From Chitinophagaceae bacterium UBA4412 (GTDB taxonomy: Bacteria > Bacteroidota > Bacteroidia > Chitinophagales > Chitinophagaceae), in the NCBI GenBank assembly GCA_002400445.1, contig DGQO01000144.1, forward strand, positions 7,447 through 13,080: a stretch of DNA of 5,634 nucleotides. The letters are read 5' to 3'. Position numbers and translations under genes: made by a program. The notes below the pieces were generated by a model. The model did no database searches and was not told the origin of the DNA. It saw only the letters and a program-made list of their open reading frames with translations. Below, in pieces: positions 5,592 through 5,634 of the stretch (position 1 is the stretch's first letter; every line of letters begins with the position of its first letter).

Positions 5592-5634
5592 ATTAAGCAT
5601 GTGCAATTTTAGAGCATTCTACGGGCCGGAAATA

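Noticed and set aside
5532..5634. C-terminal end of another minus-strand gene entering from the right edge
   Set aside because: One frame is open from the edge for 13 residues (YFRPVECSKIAHA) before a stop, too short and without a recognisable motif. It does not resemble the hypoxanthine phosphoribosyltransferase tail that I would have expected upstream of adk.

Overview
The window looks like chromosomal DNA from a member of the Bacteroidota, most plausibly of the Chitinophagaceae or a neighbouring family. Four signs point there: the left edge carries the C-terminal end of what looks like a type IX secretion (T9SS) sorting domain; a YtxH / holin-like / small hypothetical gene triad is arranged as is common in that phylum; the adenylate kinase is the short-LID form; and the promoter-like sites match the Bacteroidota -7 element TAnnTTTG, with almost no Shine-Dalgarno sequences. 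The family-level placement is inference.

Layout. Positions 1-243 (+) are the tail of a probable secreted or surface protein. A non-coding stretch (244-464) follows, holding a 9-bp inverted repeat (311-354) and a 7-bp hairpin (393-410). Next comes a tight three-gene operon on the + strand (465-1475): a YtxH-domain membrane protein, a holin-III/YqjE-like two-helix membrane protein and a small Gly/Ala-rich protein. Their reading frames overlap by 1 and 8 nt. The operon ends in a striking hairpin (1474-1557) with 17-bp perfect arms. The convergent minus-strand operon uses the same hairpin from the other side.

The minus-strand operon, in transcription order, is a good promoter match (4477-4445), paaZ (4425-2341) and a crotonase-fold enoyl-CoA hydratase/isomerase (2311-1556). 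PaaZ is the bifunctional ring-opening hydrolase and aldehyde dehydrogenase of aerobic phenylacetyl-CoA degradation, and all its expected catalytic residues are visible in both domains. The crotonase probably acts in the same beta-oxidation-like lower pathway. It keeps only one of the two classical catalytic glutamates. No other paa genes are in the window.

Upstream of paaZ on the same strand lie a small, unrecognised, hydrophobic protein gene (about 4777-4502, start uncertain) and a complete adenylate kinase gene (5531-4953) with its own possible -7 element (5591-5584). The last ~100 bases hold no supportable gene. No RNA genes, CRISPR arrays, transposases or clear signs of recent transfer were seen. 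The window is mostly ordinary chromosomal content. The least understood parts are the translationally coupled membrane-protein triad with its dyad-rich leader, and the long shared terminator hairpin.
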